A stretch of DNA of 8,255 nt from an uncultured Campylobacter sp. (GTDB taxonomy: Bacteria > Campylobacterota > Campylobacteria > Campylobacterales > Campylobacteraceae). A model generated the notes under the pieces. That model saw only the letters and a list, made by a program, of their open reading frames with translations. It was not told where the DNA came from and made no database searches. The stretch lies in assembly GCA_937875715.1 (NCBI GenBank), contig CALEHZ010000125.1, forward strand, positions 1 through 8,255, given 5' to 3'. The position numbers and the translations under genes are program-made. Below, in pieces: positions 1 to 6,716 of this stretch; positions within the stretch are counted from its first letter, which is position 1, and each line of letters opens with the position of its first letter.

Positions 1-110
1 AAATTCATGCTTGAATTTTTTGAATTTTATAAAATTCATAAAATTCAAGCTAAAAAATTCAGCATTATTAAAGTTTTTAAAAATTCCAAAAAATTCAAAA
101 AATTCAGCAG
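1..110. repeat. Palindrome and AAATTCA-rich repeat cluster upstream of the peptidase gene
   Basis: A perfect 18-bp palindrome, TGAATTTTATAAAATTCA, lies at 21-38. It sits inside a larger dyad whose arms are GCTTGAATTTT (9-19) and AAAATTCAAGC (40-50), so the whole 9-50 stretch can fold as a cruciform or hairpin. The following bases carry half-sites: AAAAAATTCAGCA occurs at 52-64 and again at 97-109, and CAAAAAATT is repeated in tandem at 87-104. No open reading frame or T-tract terminator is visible here. The same palindrome recurs in the gaps at 4379-4560 and 7356-7620. Confidence 0.85.
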
Positions 111-121
111 TTTTATATCAT

Positions 122-141
122 CTTTTGCTATAATCATACAA
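122..141 (+). promoter_or_regulatory. Probable sigma70 promoter of the peptidase-helicase operon
   Basis: A consensus -10 box TATAAT lies at 129-134, preceded by TTTTGC, the extended -10 context typical of Campylobacter sigma70 promoters, which generally lack a clear -35 box. Transcription would start near 140-142, giving a leader of only about 20 bases that contains the AAGGA ribosome binding site at 150-154. The region upstream is T/A-rich with repeated AAATTCA half-sites. The call rests on motif match and position only. Confidence 0.75.
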
Positions 142-160
142 TTTTTTTTAAGGATTTAAA

Positions 161-1879
161 ATGACTTGGAATTTAGGTGAATTTTTTAGCAATGAAAGCC
201 AAGCAGACGAGCTTTGCGCAGAGCTGTTAGCAAAAGCTAAGGACTTTGAAGAAAAATATAAAAATAATTTATATGATTTGGATGATGATGAATTTTTAGC
301 TAGTTTAAAAGAGTATGAAAGCATACATGAGCAATGCTCAAAGGTGATGAGCTGGGCGCATTTGGGTTTTGCTAAAGATACAAGAAGTGGCGCAAGGCTA
401 AGCAAATTTGAAGAACTTTGCGTAAAAATTGAAGAAAAATTGCTTTTTTATATGATTGAGTTTAATAACCTGCCAAAGCCACGCCAAAATGAATTTTGCG
501 AGTTTTGCGCTGATTATAAATATTATTTAGAAAAAAACATTGAGGCTAAAAAATACGAGCTAAGTTTAGCTGAAGAGCGCATTTTACTTCGCAAAGAAAA
601 CACAGGCGCAGCTGCGTTTTCAAGGCTATTTGATGAGAGTTTAGCTAGAGTTAAGTTTAGCTTTGATGGCAAAGAATTAAGCGAAGAAGAAATTTTAGCC
701 AAATTAAGCGACAAAGATAGATCTGTGCGTAAAAACGCTGCTTTATCGCTATCAAAAGGATTAAAAGAAAATTCACATTTGCTTACATATATTTTAAATA
801 TTATTAGGGCTGATTTACGCACTGATTGTGAGCTAAGGGGCTTTGAGAGTGCTGATATGCCCAGACACATAAGCAATCAAATCAGCAAAGAAAGCGTAAA
901 TGCGCTGGTTAATGCCTGCGAAAATAACTTTGATTTAAGTCATAAATATTATGCCAAAAAGCGTGAAATTTTGGGTTTTAGCGAGCTTTATGATTATGAT
1001 AGATACGCACCGCTTTCAAGCGATGATGGAGAGTTTAGCTTTGAAGAGGCAAAAGAGCTTGTTATTTCAAGCTTTGAGGCATTTAGCCCTGAATTTTCTA
1101 AAATTGCCAAAAATGGCTTAGAAAATGGCTGGTGTGATGTTATGCCAGCTGATTATAAGGTAGGCGGTGCATTTTCTCACTCAGCTAGCAAGGATACGCA
1201 TCCTTTTGTGCTTTTAAACTTTACAAATAAGCGCCGTGATGTCTATACTCTAGCGCATGAGTTTGGTCATGCTATTCATCAGTTTTTAAGCTATAAGGCT
1301 GGATTTTTAAATAGCGACACGCCGCTAACCACAGCTGAGACAGCATCTGTATTTTGTGAAATGCTAGTGTTTGAGCGTATCAAAAATAATGCTAAAAATA
1401 ACGAAGAAAAAAGAGCAATTTTAGGCGCTAAAATTGAAGATATTTTTGCCACACTTTTTAGACAAATAAATTTCACTACTTTTGAAAGGGCAATTCACGC
1501 TCAAAGTGGTGATTTAAACACAGAACAAATCAGCAAATTTTGGATGGATGAGAGCAAAAAAATGTTTGGCGAAAGCTTAAAACTTAATGATTATTACGAG
1601 CTTTGGTGGAGTTATATCCCACATTTCATCCATAGCCCATTTTACTGCTATGCTTATAGCTACGCACAGCTTTTGGTTTTAGCGATTTTTGGACTTTATA
1701 AAAGCGGTAAGTGTGAAAATTTTGTAGAAATTTATACGAATTTTTTAAGTCTTGGTGGGTCAAAAAGTCCAAAAGAAATGGTAGAAATGTTTGGCTTTGA
1801 CATTGAAAGTAGCGAGTTTTGGCAGATTGGCATAAACGAGGTTAAAAAGCTTGTAGATGAGTTTATAAGCTTAGATTAA
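161..1879 (+). CDS. pepF: M3-family oligoendopeptidase (PepF-like zinc metallopeptidase)
   Basis: This is a cytoplasmic zinc metallopeptidase expected to cleave short peptides produced by protein turnover. The gluzincin motif HEFGH is at residues 366-370 (H366 and H370 as zinc ligands, E367 as catalytic base). The TAETAS segment supplies the third ligand, E393, 27 residues after H366, as in the M3 family. A C-terminal stretch at about 485-503 (IPHFIHSPFYCYAYSYAQ) is the conserved His/Tyr substrate-binding region of PepF-type enzymes. The N-terminal ~200 residues form the charged, helical PepF N-domain. At 572 residues it is near the usual ~600, and no signal peptide is visible. The ATG is well placed 6 bases after AAGGA (150-154). 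It is the first gene of a three-gene operon and corresponds by position to Cj1099 of C. jejuni, from memory. Its physiological substrate cannot be told from sequence. Confidence 0.93.
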   Translation: MTWNLGEFFSNESQADELCAELLAKAKDFEEKYKNNLYDLDDDEFLASLKEYESIHEQCSKVMSWAHLGFAKDTRSGARLSKFEELCVKIEEKLLFYMIEFNNLPKPRQNEFCEFCADYKYYLEKNIEAKKYELSLAEERILLRKENTGAAAFSRLFDESLARVKFSFDGKELSEEEILAKLSDKDRSVRKNAALSLSKGLKENSHLLTYILNIIRADLRTDCELRGFESADMPRHISNQISKESVNALVNACENNFDLSHKYYAKKREILGFSELYDYDRYAPLSSDDGEFSFEEAKELVISSFEAFSPEFSKIAKNGLENGWCDVMPADYKVGGAFSHSASKDTHPFVLLNFTNKRRDVYTLAHEFGHAIHQFLSYKAGFLNSDTPLTTAETASVFCEMLVFERIKNNAKNNEEKRAILGAKIEDIFATLFRQINFTTFERAIHAQSGDLNTEQISKFWMDESKKMFGESLKLNDYYELWWSYIPHFIHSPFYCYAYSYAQLLVLAIFGLYKSGKCENFVEIYTNFLSLGGSKSPKEMVEMFGFDIESSEFWQIGINEVKKLVDEFISLD

Positions 1880-1888
1880 GGATTACAA

Positions 1889-2314
1889 ATGCTAGAAGAG
1901 TTTTTAAAAAACAAAGAATTAGGCTCTTTGCTTAGTTCGCACGCAGGCGAGCTTATAAAATTCTTATGTTTTAAAGGCATTGGCTTTGATATACTTGCAA
2001 ATATGAATTTTGTGAATTTTAATCCAGATTTGCCAGAGGATATTAAGCCAAATGAACCTATGGTGCTTTTTGCTCTTGGTGGATATACGCTAAGTAGCGT
2101 TAGAATTACTGGCGAAAGTTTAGAATTTCACGCAGGATTTGGCCCAAATGATTTTGAGAGCGTAGTTAGCATGCCACTAAAAGCTATAGTTAGAATTTCG
2201 CTTGAAAAAGCAGTTTTGTTTGTGAATTTTTCAATTCCAGCCCAAAATGAGGTAGAAAAAAGCACAAATATATTTAAGCAAAACCCAAAAAATAAAAATA
2301 TTTTTGGCGAGTAA
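1889..2314 (+). CDS. Small conserved protein, possible SspB-like ClpXP adaptor fold
   Basis: This 141-residue soluble protein has no signal peptide or membrane segment. It corresponds by position to C. jejuni Cj1100, a hypothetical protein in my memory. By eye, residues about 57-115 resemble the beta-barrel of SspB, which delivers ssrA-tagged proteins to ClpXP. A strand ending in MVLFAL is followed by LEFHAGFG (SspB has a similar VRFNARFGG), then MPLKAIVRI (SspB: VPLAAVLAI), then LFVNFS. A polar, Lys/Asn-rich tail of about 25 residues follows, as expected for a linker, but I do not see the short hydrophobic ClpX-binding motif that ends E. coli SspB. The AAGGA site (1878-1882) overlaps the stop region of the peptidase gene, so translation is probably coupled. 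The gene is certain. The SspB reading is an unaided alignment and may be wrong. Confidence 0.85.
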   Translation: MLEEFLKNKELGSLLSSHAGELIKFLCFKGIGFDILANMNFVNFNPDLPEDIKPNEPMVLFALGGYTLSSVRITGESLEFHAGFGPNDFESVVSMPLKAIVRISLEKAVLFVNFSIPAQNEVEKSTNIFKQNPKNKNIFGE

Positions 2315-2317
2315 AAA

Positions 2318-4378
2318 ATGAACATTTTATCTACTTTAAACGAACATCAAAGAGAAGCTGCTCAACACATAGATGGTGCGATGCTAATCTTAGCTGGTGC
2401 TGGCAGTGGCAAGACGCTTACTATTACCACTAGGCTTGCTTATTTACTTGGCGTAGTTGGTATTGATCCTTTAAATACCTTAACTCTAACTTTTACAAAC
2501 AAAGCTGCAAATACGATGAGAACGCGTGCTTTAAGTCTTATAAATAATTCTAGCATGCATCCGTTGCTTTGTACTTTTCATAAATTTGGCTTACTTTTTT
2601 TGAAAATGTATATAAAAGAACTTGGACGTTCAAATAATTTTGTCATTATCGACACAGATGATAAGAAAAAAATCATCAAAGATATCGAAAACACAATCCC
2701 AAGCTCAATTGTAAGCAATGAAATCTCACGCTATAAAAACTTGCTTTTAAGTGTAGAAGATGTGATAAATAGCTCAAATGTGCCGAATTTTTTGAGTGTT
2801 GGTGGCAAGGCAAACTACGAAAAAATCGCAAAAGCATATAAAACTTACGAAGAGTATTTAAGCGCAAATAATCTAGTAGATTTTGATGATTTGCTCTGCC
2901 TTACTTATAAAATTCTAAACCTTAATGATGAACTTTGTGAGCAAATTTCACAAAGATATCAGTATATTACAATTGATGAGTATCAAGATACAAATGAGCT
3001 TCAATACAAGCTTTTAAGAAAGCTTTGTAAAACGCATGAAAATATTGTAGTTGTGGGCGATGATGACCAAAGCATTTATGGCTGGAGAGGCGCAAAAATA
3101 GAAAATATTTTAAACTTCAAAGATCAGTTTAATGATGTAAAAATCGTGCGACTTGAAGAAAACTACCGCTCAAATGCAAATATTTTAAATGCTGCAAATG
3201 AGCTAATTGATCATAATAGAAACCGACTTGGCAAAAGGCTAATTAGCACAAAAACGCAAAATAAAGATATAGAAATCTTACAAAATAGCGATGAAGACAG
3301 CGAAGCAAAATGCGTAGCTGGACGAATAAGTAAGCTAATTGCAGCAGGAGCGCAGCCTTGTGAAATAGCTGTGCTATACCGCATAAATGCGCTTTCTCGT
3401 GGGCTTGAAGAAGGACTTATTAGCTCTGGAATACCTTATAAAATCGTAGGTGGCGTAAAATTTTATGAGCGAACTGAAATTAAAGATATTATAAGCTATT
3501 TGCGCTTAATTTTAAATCCACACGATGATTTTAGCCTAGAGCGCATCATAAATCGCCCAAAACGTGGCATTGGCAAAGTAGGACTTGCAAAGCTACAAAA
3601 ATTTGCTTATGAAAATAAAATTTCGCTTTTTGAAGCTATTATTAAAATGGACGAAGAACTACTTGGCAAAAAAGTTTTTGTAGCCTTAAATGAACTAGCG
3701 CAAAGTATTAGTGAGCTTGGTGGGATTTGTGCTAGTGATATCTCAAAGCTAACAGGCGAAATAGAAAAACGCTTTAATCTAAAAGAATACTACAAACCGC
3801 AGCCAGAAGGCGAAGACAGGGTTGCAAATATTGATGAATTTTATGGTTCATTAAATGAAAAAATCGCCGCAAATCCATCATTTAGTTTAGAAGAGTTTTT
3901 AAACGACATCACGCTTCAAAGCGACCAAGACCGCATCGCAGAAGATGCGATTTCTATTATGAGCGTGCATGCTAGCAAAGGCTTAGAGTTTGAGCATTTA
4001 TTTATAATTGGACTTGAAGAAGGATTTTTTCCGCTAATTAGCGATGAATGCGATATCGAAGAAGAACGAAGACTAGCTTATGTAGCAATTACAAGAGCCA
4101 AAAGTGATTTAACTTTAAGCAGCGTTAGCTCACGACTTTATCGTGGCAAAAAGGCAAATTTGGAGCGCTCTCGCTTTTTAGCAGAAGCAGGTCTTGCAAG
4201 TGGCAAACTTTTGATTGAAACTAGCAAAGATTTTAAGCGAGGCGACTTAATCAAACATAAAATTTTTGGTATCGGCAGAGTCATGGAAGCCACGCAGATC
4301 AAAACAGATTTTAAGCTAAAAATCAACTTTGGCGGAAATGTAAAAGAGATAATGTCTGGTTTTGTAGAAAAGGTCTAA
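2318..4378 (+). CDS. UvrD/Rep/PcrA-family superfamily 1A DNA helicase
   Basis: This is an ATP-dependent 3'-5' DNA helicase of the UvrD/Rep group, acting in repair or in clearing replication forks. The motifs appear in order: Q-motif NEHQREAA (8-15), Walker A AGAGSGKT (26-33, K32), Walker B with DEYQDTN (220-226), motif III GDDDQSIYGWRG (247-258), motif IV RLEENYRS (278-285), motif V MSVHASKGLEF (548-558) and motif VI EEERRLAYVAITRAK (581-595, arginine finger R593). The last ~45 residues (641-686, beginning RGDLIKHKIFGIGRV) look like the Tudor-like C-terminal domain by which PcrA/UvrD contacts RNA polymerase. The length of 686 is normal for the family. The start lies 3 bases after the upstream stop with only a weak GGCGAG site, suggesting coupled translation. 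I cannot decide between UvrD, Rep and PcrA by sequence alone. The C. jejuni positional match is Cj1101. Confidence 0.95.
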   Translation: MNILSTLNEHQREAAQHIDGAMLILAGAGSGKTLTITTRLAYLLGVVGIDPLNTLTLTFTNKAANTMRTRALSLINNSSMHPLLCTFHKFGLLFLKMYIKELGRSNNFVIIDTDDKKKIIKDIENTIPSSIVSNEISRYKNLLLSVEDVINSSNVPNFLSVGGKANYEKIAKAYKTYEEYLSANNLVDFDDLLCLTYKILNLNDELCEQISQRYQYITIDEYQDTNELQYKLLRKLCKTHENIVVVGDDDQSIYGWRGAKIENILNFKDQFNDVKIVRLEENYRSNANILNAANELIDHNRNRLGKRLISTKTQNKDIEILQNSDEDSEAKCVAGRISKLIAAGAQPCEIAVLYRINALSRGLEEGLISSGIPYKIVGGVKFYERTEIKDIISYLRLILNPHDDFSLERIINRPKRGIGKVGLAKLQKFAYENKISLFEAIIKMDEELLGKKVFVALNELAQSISELGGICASDISKLTGEIEKRFNLKEYYKPQPEGEDRVANIDEFYGSLNEKIAANPSFSLEEFLNDITLQSDQDRIAEDAISIMSVHASKGLEFEHLFIIGLEEGFFPLISDECDIEEERRLAYVAITRAKSDLTLSSVSSRLYRGKKANLERSRFLAEAGLASGKLLIETSKDFKRGDLIKHKIFGIGRVMEATQIKTDFKLKINFGGNVKEIMSGFVEKV

Positions 4379-4541
4379 AATTTTATGCCTTCTTGTGCTT
4401 TTATAATGAATTTTATAAAATTTAGAAAATTCAATGCTGAATTTTATAAAATTCAGCCACCAAGTAAAAAATTCAACTTCGCATGCAGTTTTAAAATCCC
4501 AATTTTATGAAATTGAATTTTATAAAATTCAGCCTAAAATA
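4379..4541. repeat. Intergenic cluster of 18-bp palindromes
   Basis: Three copies of TGAATTTTATAAAATTCA lie between the helicase gene and rpsB: 4407-4424 (17 of 18 bases match, TTTA instead of TTCA at the end), 4438-4455 (exact) and 4514-4531 (exact). The middle copy is extended by GC on each side, giving a perfect 22-bp palindrome at 4436-4457. None is followed by a T run, so none is a standard intrinsic terminator, although as RNA hairpins they could protect 3' ends or slow polymerase. No coding sequence is visible in this gap. Confidence 0.88.
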
Positions 4542-4547
4542 AGAAAA

Positions 4548-4567
4548 TTTTAGCTAAAATCACGCCT
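4548..4567 (+). promoter_or_regulatory. Probable promoter of the rpsB-tsf operon
   Basis: TTTTAGCTAAAAT ends in a -10-like TAAAAT box at 4555-4560, preceded by GC as in the TTGCTATAAT promoter upstream of the peptidase gene. Transcription would begin near 4566-4568, giving a leader of about 90 bases. One exact 18-bp palindrome (4514-4531) lies 23 bases upstream of the box, where an activator or RNA polymerase alpha subunit could contact DNA. No -35 box is visible, as is usual in Campylobacter. Confidence 0.5.
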
Positions 4568-4577
4568 TTATTTCACA

Positions 4578-4626
4578 TTTTTGCGTAAGGTTTAGTGCTT
4601 GCTAAGGCGAGTATTTCACGCAAAAA
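4578..4626 (+). promoter_or_regulatory. Structured rpsB leader, possible S2 autoregulatory element
   Basis: The rpsB leader contains a perfect 9-bp stem, TTTTTGCGT (4578-4586) pairing with ACGCAAAAA (4618-4626). A second stem lies inside it: AGTGCTTGC (4594-4602) pairs with GCGAGTATT (4607-4615), with several G-U pairs and a TAAG tetraloop. An asymmetric internal loop (4587-4593 against 4616-4617) separates the two. The element ends 18 bases before the ribosome binding site at 4645-4650. S2 is known to repress its own operon through the leader in E. coli; whether this unrelated-looking structure does the same is inference. There is no T run, so it is not a terminator. Confidence 0.55.
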
Positions 4627-4656
4627 GAGGAAAAACTAAATCACAAGGAGAAACTC

Positions 4657-5433
4657 ATGGTAACTATGAGAGATTTACTAGAATGCGGTGTGCACTTCGG
4701 TCACCAAACAAGACGCTGGAACCCAAAAATGAAAAAATACATTTTTGGCGAACGCAAAGGCATTTATATAATTGACCTTCAAAAGACAATTCGTTATTTC
4801 CGCTACACTTACAATGTAGTTCGCGACGCAGCAGCAGCTGGCAAAACTATACTTTTTGTAGGCACTAAAAAACAAGCAATTCAAGCTATCAAAGAAAGCG
4901 CTGAAAAATGCGGAATGCCTTATGTAAATAGTCGCTGGCTTGGCGGTATGATGACAAACTTTGGCACAATCAAACAAAGCATTCGCAAACTTGAAGTTAT
5001 TGAAGCTATGGAAGAAGACGGCAGCATCAATCTTTTAACTAAAAAAGAAGCCTTAATGCTACGCCGCAAAAAAGATAAATTAGTAGAAGTTTTAGGCGGA
5101 ATTCGCAATATGAAAAGCCTGCCTGATATGATTTTTGTAATTGATACAATCAAAGAAAAAATCGCAGTAGCTGAGGCAAACAAGCTAAAAATCGATATTG
5201 TAGCACCAGTGGATACAAACTGCGACCCTGATCTTATCACTTATCCAGTTCCAGCAAATGATGATGCGATCCGTGCTGTTCAGCTATTTTGCGCTGAGAT
5301 GGCAGAGGCTGTAAATGAAGGTAAAGCTATGATGGATCCTGAGGCAATGGCAGCGCAAGAACAAGCAGCAGAGCAAATCGACGAAGCAGAAAAACAAGAA
5401 GTTTTAGAAGAAGCAATGAGCGAAGAAGAATAA
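4657..5433 (+). CDS. rpsB: 30S ribosomal protein S2
   Basis: S2 is a late-assembling protein of the 30S subunit, sitting between head and body and contacting S1 in bacteria that have it. The N-terminus, [17 protein letters not shown] followed by [18 protein letters not shown], is the diagnostic family signature. Further hallmarks are [25 protein letters not shown] and the C-terminal signature [20 protein letters not shown]. The final ~35 residues are a glutamate- and alanine-rich acidic tail, which accounts for the length of 258 against 241 in E. coli. The start follows a strong AAGGAG (4645-4650) with a 6-base spacer. It is co-transcribed with tsf, 28 bases downstream, as in most bacteria. 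Codon use includes more GC-ending codons (cgc, ttc, atc) than in the helicase, consistent with high expression. Confidence 0.98.
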   Translation: MVTMRDLLECGVHFGHQTRRWNPKMKKYIFGERKGIYIIDLQKTIRYFRYTYNVVRDAAAAGKTILFVGTKKQAIQAIKESAEKCGMPYVNSRWLGGMMTNFGTIKQSIRKLEVIEAMEEDGSINLLTKKEALMLRRKKDKLVEVLGGIRNMKSLPDMIFVIDTIKEKIAVAEANKLKIDIVAPVDTNCDPDLITYPVPANDDAIRAVQLFCAEMAEAVNEGKAMMDPEAMAAQEQAAEQIDEAEKQEVLEEAMSEEE

Positions 5434-5461
5434 TAAAAATAGCGAATAAGAGGATAAAATA

Positions 5462-6529
5462 ATGGCAGAGATTTCAGCACAAATGGTAAAAGAACTGCGC
5501 GAAAGCACTGGCGCAGGAATGATGGATTGTAAAAAAGCTCTTGAAGAAGCAAATGGCGATATGAGCGCTGCTGTGGATATTTTGCGTGAAAAAGGTCTTG
5601 GCAAAGCTGCTAAAAAAGCTGACCGCTTAGCTAGCGAAGGTCTAGTAAGCGTGCTTGTAAGTGAAGACGGCAAAAAAGCAACAATTAGCGAAGTTAATTC
5701 TGAAACTGACTTCGTGGCAAAAAATGAGAATTTCGTAAATCTAGTAAAAAATACTACTGCTCACATCCAAAGCAACGCTATTTCTAATGTAGAAGAGTTA
5801 AATACAAGTGTGATAAATGGCGTAGTTTTTGAAGAATATTTCAAAAGCGAAATTGCTAAAACTGGCGAAAACTTGGTAGTTCGCCGCTTTGAGACAATAG
5901 AAGCTGGCGCAAATGGCGTAGTTACTGGATATTTACACTCAAATAGCCGTGTAGGCGTGATCATCGCTGCAGCTTGTGATAGCGAGGCAACTGCTGAAAA
6001 GTCAAAAGAATTCTTGCGCAATGTTTGTATGCACGCAGCTGCTATGAAACCACAAGTTATTAGCTACAAAGACTTTGATAGAGAGTTTTTAGACAAAGAA
6101 ACAACAGCGCTAAAAGCTGAATTAGAAAAAGAAAATGAAGAGCTTCGCCGCCTTGGCAAACACGAGCACAAAATCCCAGAATATGGCTCACGCGCTCAAA
6201 TCACTGATGAAATCATCGCTGGCGTAAAAGCTAAACTTGAAGATGAGCTAAAAGCACAAGGTAAGCCTGAGAAAATCTGGGATAAAATCATCCCTGGTCA
6301 AATCGAGCGTTTTTACGCTGATAACACTCAAATTGACCAACGCCTTACACTTCTAGGACAATTTTTTGTAATGGATGATAAAAAAACAATCGAACAAGCT
6401 GTGGCTGACGAGGCTGCTAAAATCGGCGGTAAGATTGAAATAGTAAAATATGTTCGCTTTGAAGTGGGCGAGGGGTTAGAGAAAAAGCAAGAGGATTTTG
6501 CAGCAGAAGTAGCTGCACAAATGGCATAA
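5462..6529 (+). CDS. tsf: Elongation factor Ts
   Basis: EF-Ts is the nucleotide exchange factor that releases GDP from EF-Tu during translation. Residues 1-55 form the UBA-like N-domain (ISAQMVKELRESTGAGMMDC, then KKALEEANGD), which binds EF-Tu. The TDFVAKN motif at 82-88 carries the Asp-Phe pair that disturbs the magnesium site of EF-Tu. The remainder holds the duplicated core subdomains (the MHAAAMKP stretch is characteristic) and a charged helical insertion rich in Glu/Lys around residues 218-265. At 355 residues it is longer than the 283 of E. coli and, as I recall, similar to other campylobacters. Translation starts at ATG after AAGAGGA (5448-5454). It is the second gene of the rpsB operon, and the transcript probably ends in the long hairpin that begins 7 bases after the stop. 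Confidence 0.98.
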   Translation: MAEISAQMVKELRESTGAGMMDCKKALEEANGDMSAAVDILREKGLGKAAKKADRLASEGLVSVLVSEDGKKATISEVNSETDFVAKNENFVNLVKNTTAHIQSNAISNVEELNTSVINGVVFEEYFKSEIAKTGENLVVRRFETIEAGANGVVTGYLHSNSRVGVIIAAACDSEATAEKSKEFLRNVCMHAAAMKPQVISYKDFDREFLDKETTALKAELEKENEELRRLGKHEHKIPEYGSRAQITDEIIAGVKAKLEDELKAQGKPEKIWDKIIPGQIERFYADNTQIDQRLTLLGQFFVMDDKKTIEQAVADEAAKIGGKIEIVKYVRFEVGEGLEKKQEDFAAEVAAQMA

Positions 6530-6535
6530 TCGGGG

Positions 6536-6663
6536 ACGATTTTAATAATTCGTCTTGCACGCTTATTGCGCTTTTGGCGGAGCTCGATGAACTATATGTT
6601 CTATCTTTGCTCCGCCAAAAGCACACTAAACACACAATACTAAAATTATTAAAATCGTTTTTT
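6536..6663 (+). terminator. Long nested hairpin with T run after tsf, probable operon terminator
   Basis: An outer perfect 15-bp stem pairs ACGATTTTAATAATT (6536-6550) with AATTATTAAAATCGT (6644-6658) and is followed directly by a six-T run (6658-6663). Inside it is a second perfect 14-bp GC-richer stem, GCTTTTGGCGGAGC (6570-6583) with GCTCCGCCAAAAGC (6609-6622). That stem's loop holds a third small stem, GAAC (6589-6592) with GTTC (6598-6601). GGGG at 6532-6535 could extend the outer stem by G-U pairs. Position and T run fit an intrinsic terminator for rpsB-tsf, but the size and three-level nesting are far beyond what termination needs. Confidence 0.7.
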
Positions 6664-6690
6664 AAACCTGCTTTGCAATTTCAAAAATTC

Positions 6691-6696
6691 TAAAAT
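6691..6696 (+). promoter_or_regulatory. Weak candidate -10 box for the ABC ATPase gene
   Basis: TAAAAT at 6691-6696, preceded by TTC, is the best -10-like match between the tsf terminator and the next gene. It would give a very short leader of roughly 13 bases with no Shine-Dalgarno sequence: the bases just before the ATG are a run of eight T. If the terminator leaks, the gene could instead be read from the rpsB promoter. The region is so AT-rich that a chance match is likely. Confidence 0.28.
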
Positions 6697-6716
6697 TTTA
6701 CTTTAAAGTTTTTTTT

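Noticed and set aside
21..38. Reading each palindrome as a promoter because it contains TATAAAAT
   Set aside because: The match comes from the AT-rich palindrome centre, occurs on both strands of every copy, and lacks the GC-TATAAT context seen in the convincing promoter at 129-134.
148..405. Minus-strand open frames overlapping the peptidase, helicase, rpsB, tsf and ATPase genes
   Set aside because: They lie opposite genes with unmistakable family motifs, are rich in Ser/Leu/Phe as expected for the complement of this codon use, and show no domain of their own.
4436..4457. Intrinsic terminator of the peptidase-helicase operon
   Set aside because: The 22-bp palindrome has no loop-closing GC core and is not followed by a T run; it is listed as a repeat instead.
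4407..4531. CRISPR array from three repeats of similar length
   Set aside because: Spacing is irregular (13 and 58 bases between units), the repeat is fully palindromic and dispersed across the window, and no cas genes are present.
6536..6658. Miniature transposon with terminal inverted repeats
   Set aside because: I see no target-site duplication flanking the 15-bp arms, and the T run plus position after tsf fit a terminator better; kept only as an alternative.
6530..6716. tRNA or other known structural RNA between tsf and the ATPase gene
   Set aside because: No cloverleaf, T-loop GTTCGAA-type sequence or CCA end is visible; the pairing is a simple nested hairpin.
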